From NCBI RefSeq assembly GCF_000005505.3, contig NC_016134.3:29401584-29465583 (forward strand): a DNA stretch of 64,000 bases, read 5' to 3'. The notes under the pieces were generated by a model, which was not told the origin of the DNA, searched no databases, and saw nothing but the letters and a program-made list of their open reading frames with translations. Within the stretch, counting starts at the first letter, position 1. Every line of letters begins with the position of its first letter. This document shows positions 61,498-64,000 of this stretch, piece after piece. The DNA is from Brachypodium distachyon (lineage: Eukaryota > Streptophyta > Magnoliopsida > Poales > Poaceae). A program made the position numbers and the translations under genes.

Positions 61498-64000
61498 ATG
61501 AAGGTTGATACAACAATCAATTTGCTTGTCATGGTGCTGATGGCTGCCCGTGCATATGGTATCACCTGCAGCTCCTTGTTTGGAAATGAGACAGACATGT
61601 TGTCACTGCTTGAATTCAAGAACGCAATCAGTGCCGATCCACAGCAAGCCTTGATGTCATGGAATGAAAGTACCCACATCTGTAATTGGGAAGGTGTTCG
61701 TTGCAGGATGAAGAATCCACATCGGGTCACTAGTCTTGACCTTGAGCACCAAGGTTTGGTAGGGCAAATCTCCCCTTCACTTGCCAACCTAACATTCCTG
61801 AAAACGCTGATCCTGTTGGATAACAGCTTCACCGATCCCCCCTTCCCTTGGTCGTCTGCGTCGCCTACGATATCTATTCCTTAGTAACAACACATTGCAA
61901 GGAGGGATACCTAGTTTCTCAAACTGTTCCAGTCTCAAGGTTCTTTTGCTGAATGGCAATCATTTAGCTGGGCAAATTCCTATAGGTTGGCCTTCTAAAC
62001 TTGAAGATATGAATCTTTCAGCTAATAATCTTACCGGAATACTACCTGCTTCTCTTGCTAATCTCACAATGCTGAATGATTTTAGATGTTTATTCAATAA
62101 TATCAAGGGTGTCATACCGAATGAGTTTGCGAAGTTCCGCAGGCTGCACATCTTCTATGTTGGAATCAATAGGTTGTCAGGGAGGTTTCCACAAGCCATG
62201 TTGAATCTTTCTACGCTTGTTGATCTTAGCCTTACACAGAACAGTTTCACCGGAGAGGTACCGTCCGACATTGGTAACTATCTACCTAAGCTCCAAAGAC
62301 TCTTTTTAGCTAGTAACTTCTTTCAATGGCATATCCCCCCTTCATTGGTAAATGCTTCCAAGCTATCCCAGATTGACATATCAAGAAATAATTTTACCGG
62401 GGTGATGCCAGACTCTATTGGCAAACTAAGCAAACTTTATTGGTTAAATCTAGAGCTCAATAAACTTGAAGCACATGAGAATCAAGATTGGGAGTTTATG
62501 CACAGCTTAGCCAGCTGTAGTCACCTACGAGTTTTCTCGTTAAATGGAAATGTTTTCAAAGGTCATGTACCATCTTCATTAGGTAACCTTTCTGTTAAGC
62601 TTGAAACATTGAACTTGGGAGCCAATAAATTATCATGGAGTTTTCCTTTTGGCATCGAAAATTTTCTCAACCTAATTCACTTGACATTGGGAATTAACCA
62701 ACTTACTGGAGTGGTTCCTGGCTGGATTGGGAGTCTAAAGAAGTTACAATCAATAGATCTAAGTGACAATAACTTTACAGGGTTTATTCCAACATCACTT
62801 TCAAATTTGTCTTTGCTAGGGAATCTCTACCTATCCCATAATAACTCTGATGGTCCCATACCCCCAAGCCTGGGAATCCTCCAAATGCTTCAAGCATTTT
62901 ATGCCTCCAACAATAATCTTCATGGTAGAATACCAAAGGAGATCTTCATAATACAAACAATAATTGCAATTGACTTATCTTTCAACAACCTCGATCGAGT
63001 TCCTGTTGACTTTGGCAATGCCAGACAACTCTTATATTTGTCACTTTCATCAAATAAACTATCTGGAGATATTCCAAACACTCTTGGAAATGTTGAAAGC
63101 TTGCAGTACATCATGTTGGATTCAAATATTTTCAGTGGAAGTATCCCTACATCATTAGTGAATATACGAGGGCTAAAATTTCTTAACTTTTATAATAATA
63201 ACTTAAGTGGGTCAATACCAATGTCTCTTGGCAACCTACAACTTCTTGAGCAACTAGATTTGTCATTCAACCATCTTGAGGGAGAGGTCCCAACAAATGG
63301 AATCTTCAAGAATGTAACTGCTATGTGGCTTGGGGAAAATCAAGGGCTTTGTGGTGGGATTTTGGAGTTACAATTGCAGGCATGTTCTATCATGCATTCA
63401 AATTCAACAAAGCACAAGCTGTTTGTTGTGCTCAAAGTGGTAATCCCAATGGTCTTCATGGTATCACTTGCAATGGTAATACTTATATTATTGTCGAGAG
63501 GGAAAAAGAAGACAAAATCTATGATTTTGCCATCATTTCATAGAGAATTTCCCAAAGTTTCTTTCCTTGATATAGTTAGAGCAACGAAGGGGTTCTCACC
63601 ATCCAACATAATTGGAAGAGGAAGATACGGATGTGTGTATGAAGGAAAACTATTTCAAGATGGAAATTTTGTTGCCATAAAAGTTTTCAACATGGAGACG
63701 AGGGGATCAACAAAAAGCTTCATTACAGAATGTAATGCCTTGAGGGGTGCGCGGCACCGTAATCTAGTTTCTATAGTAACGGCATGCTCAAGCATTGATT
63801 CTAGTGGGAATGATGTCAAAGCTCTAGTGTATAAGCTCATGCCTCGAGGAGACTTACATAGAGTACTATACTCAACTCAAGACTACAAAGAGTCTTCAGG
63901 TCTGATACATATGATAGTGCCTCAACGGCTGAGTATTGTTGTGGATGTCACAGATGCATTGGAGTACCTACACCATAACAACCAAGGAACTATTGTTCAT
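61498..64000 (+). pseudogene. LRR receptor kinase XII, one early frameshift, runs off the window
   Basis: ATG 61498 opens a signal peptide (MKVDTTINLLVMVLMAARAYG) and the N-cap NWEGVRCRMKNPHRV, like the intact paralogue. Near 61834 the frame breaks: relative to the paralogue five bases are missing between Thr and Ile-Pro-Pro, and the original frame ends at 61884. From 61835 a different frame is open, without a stop by my reading, for 722 codons to the window edge: LRRs, transmembrane helix (VLKVVIPMVFMVSLAMVILILL), glycine loop GRGRYGCVY, VAIK and up to IVH at the catalytic loop. Only this one lesion was found. The last kinase part and the usual intron lie beyond 64000. It may be a young pseudogene, an allele or a sequence error. 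Confidence 0.85.

Overview
The window is nuclear DNA of a grass. Genes have GT-AG introns, GC-rich first exons and plant-only families (DUF4220/DUF594, a plastid aldolase, a CDPK, a BAHD acyltransferase, Xa21-type receptor kinases). Gaps carry Stowaway, Tourist and hAT-like MITEs. Short intergenic gaps and the lack of nested full-length LTR retrotransposons suggest a compact Pooideae genome (Brachypodium-like) rather than wheat or barley; that is inference. From memory, plastid aldolase, a CPK24-like kinase and an LRR-kinase cluster also lie together on rice chromosome 11 short arm, so the block may be collinear.

Layout. 1-4.7 kb: no intact gene; two tandem arrays built on TTGCACAT/ATGTGCAA hairpins, then a DUF594 gene relic split by a Tourist-like MITE. 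5.0-11.4 kb: two intact DUF4220/DUF594 membrane-protein genes, transcribed divergently. 12.7-22.8 kb, all on the minus strand: plastid fructose-bisphosphate aldolase (6 exons, 388 aa), an intronless Integrator subunit 3-like gene (488 aa), and a calcium-dependent protein kinase (7 exons, 518 aa). 23.3-28.5 kb: gene-poor, with MITEs. 28.5-35.7 kb, minus strand: a PARALLEL SPINDLE 1-like gene (FHA + PIN, 7 exons, about 1150 aa) with six KEN motifs; its 3' end is tandemly duplicated, and the outer copy holds a 5'-truncated LINE with a 14-bp target duplication.

38.3-64 kb: a tandem cluster of non-RD LRR receptor kinases on the plus strand. The first is intact (1019 aa). The second is a pseudogene that has lost its N-terminus, carries a frameshift, a 720-bp solo LTR and a catalytic-loop deletion. 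The third runs off the window and has one early frameshift; its remaining frame is open for 722 codons. Between them lie an unrecognised two-exon gene with a frameshifted tail (43.8-46.8 kb), a BAHD acyltransferase broken by one missing base (49.4-50.7 kb), a 599-bp hAT-like element with 8-bp target duplication, and a Pack-MULE-like element (about 150-bp inverted repeats, 9-bp target duplication) holding an LRR gene fragment.

The housekeeping block (aldolase, Integrator subunit, CDPK, PS1) looks conserved and single-copy. The ends (DUF594 genes, receptor kinases) look like duplicating families with births, decay and transposon insertion. Exon boundaries were read by eye from GT-AG sites, reading phase and family knowledge; none was checked against transcripts.
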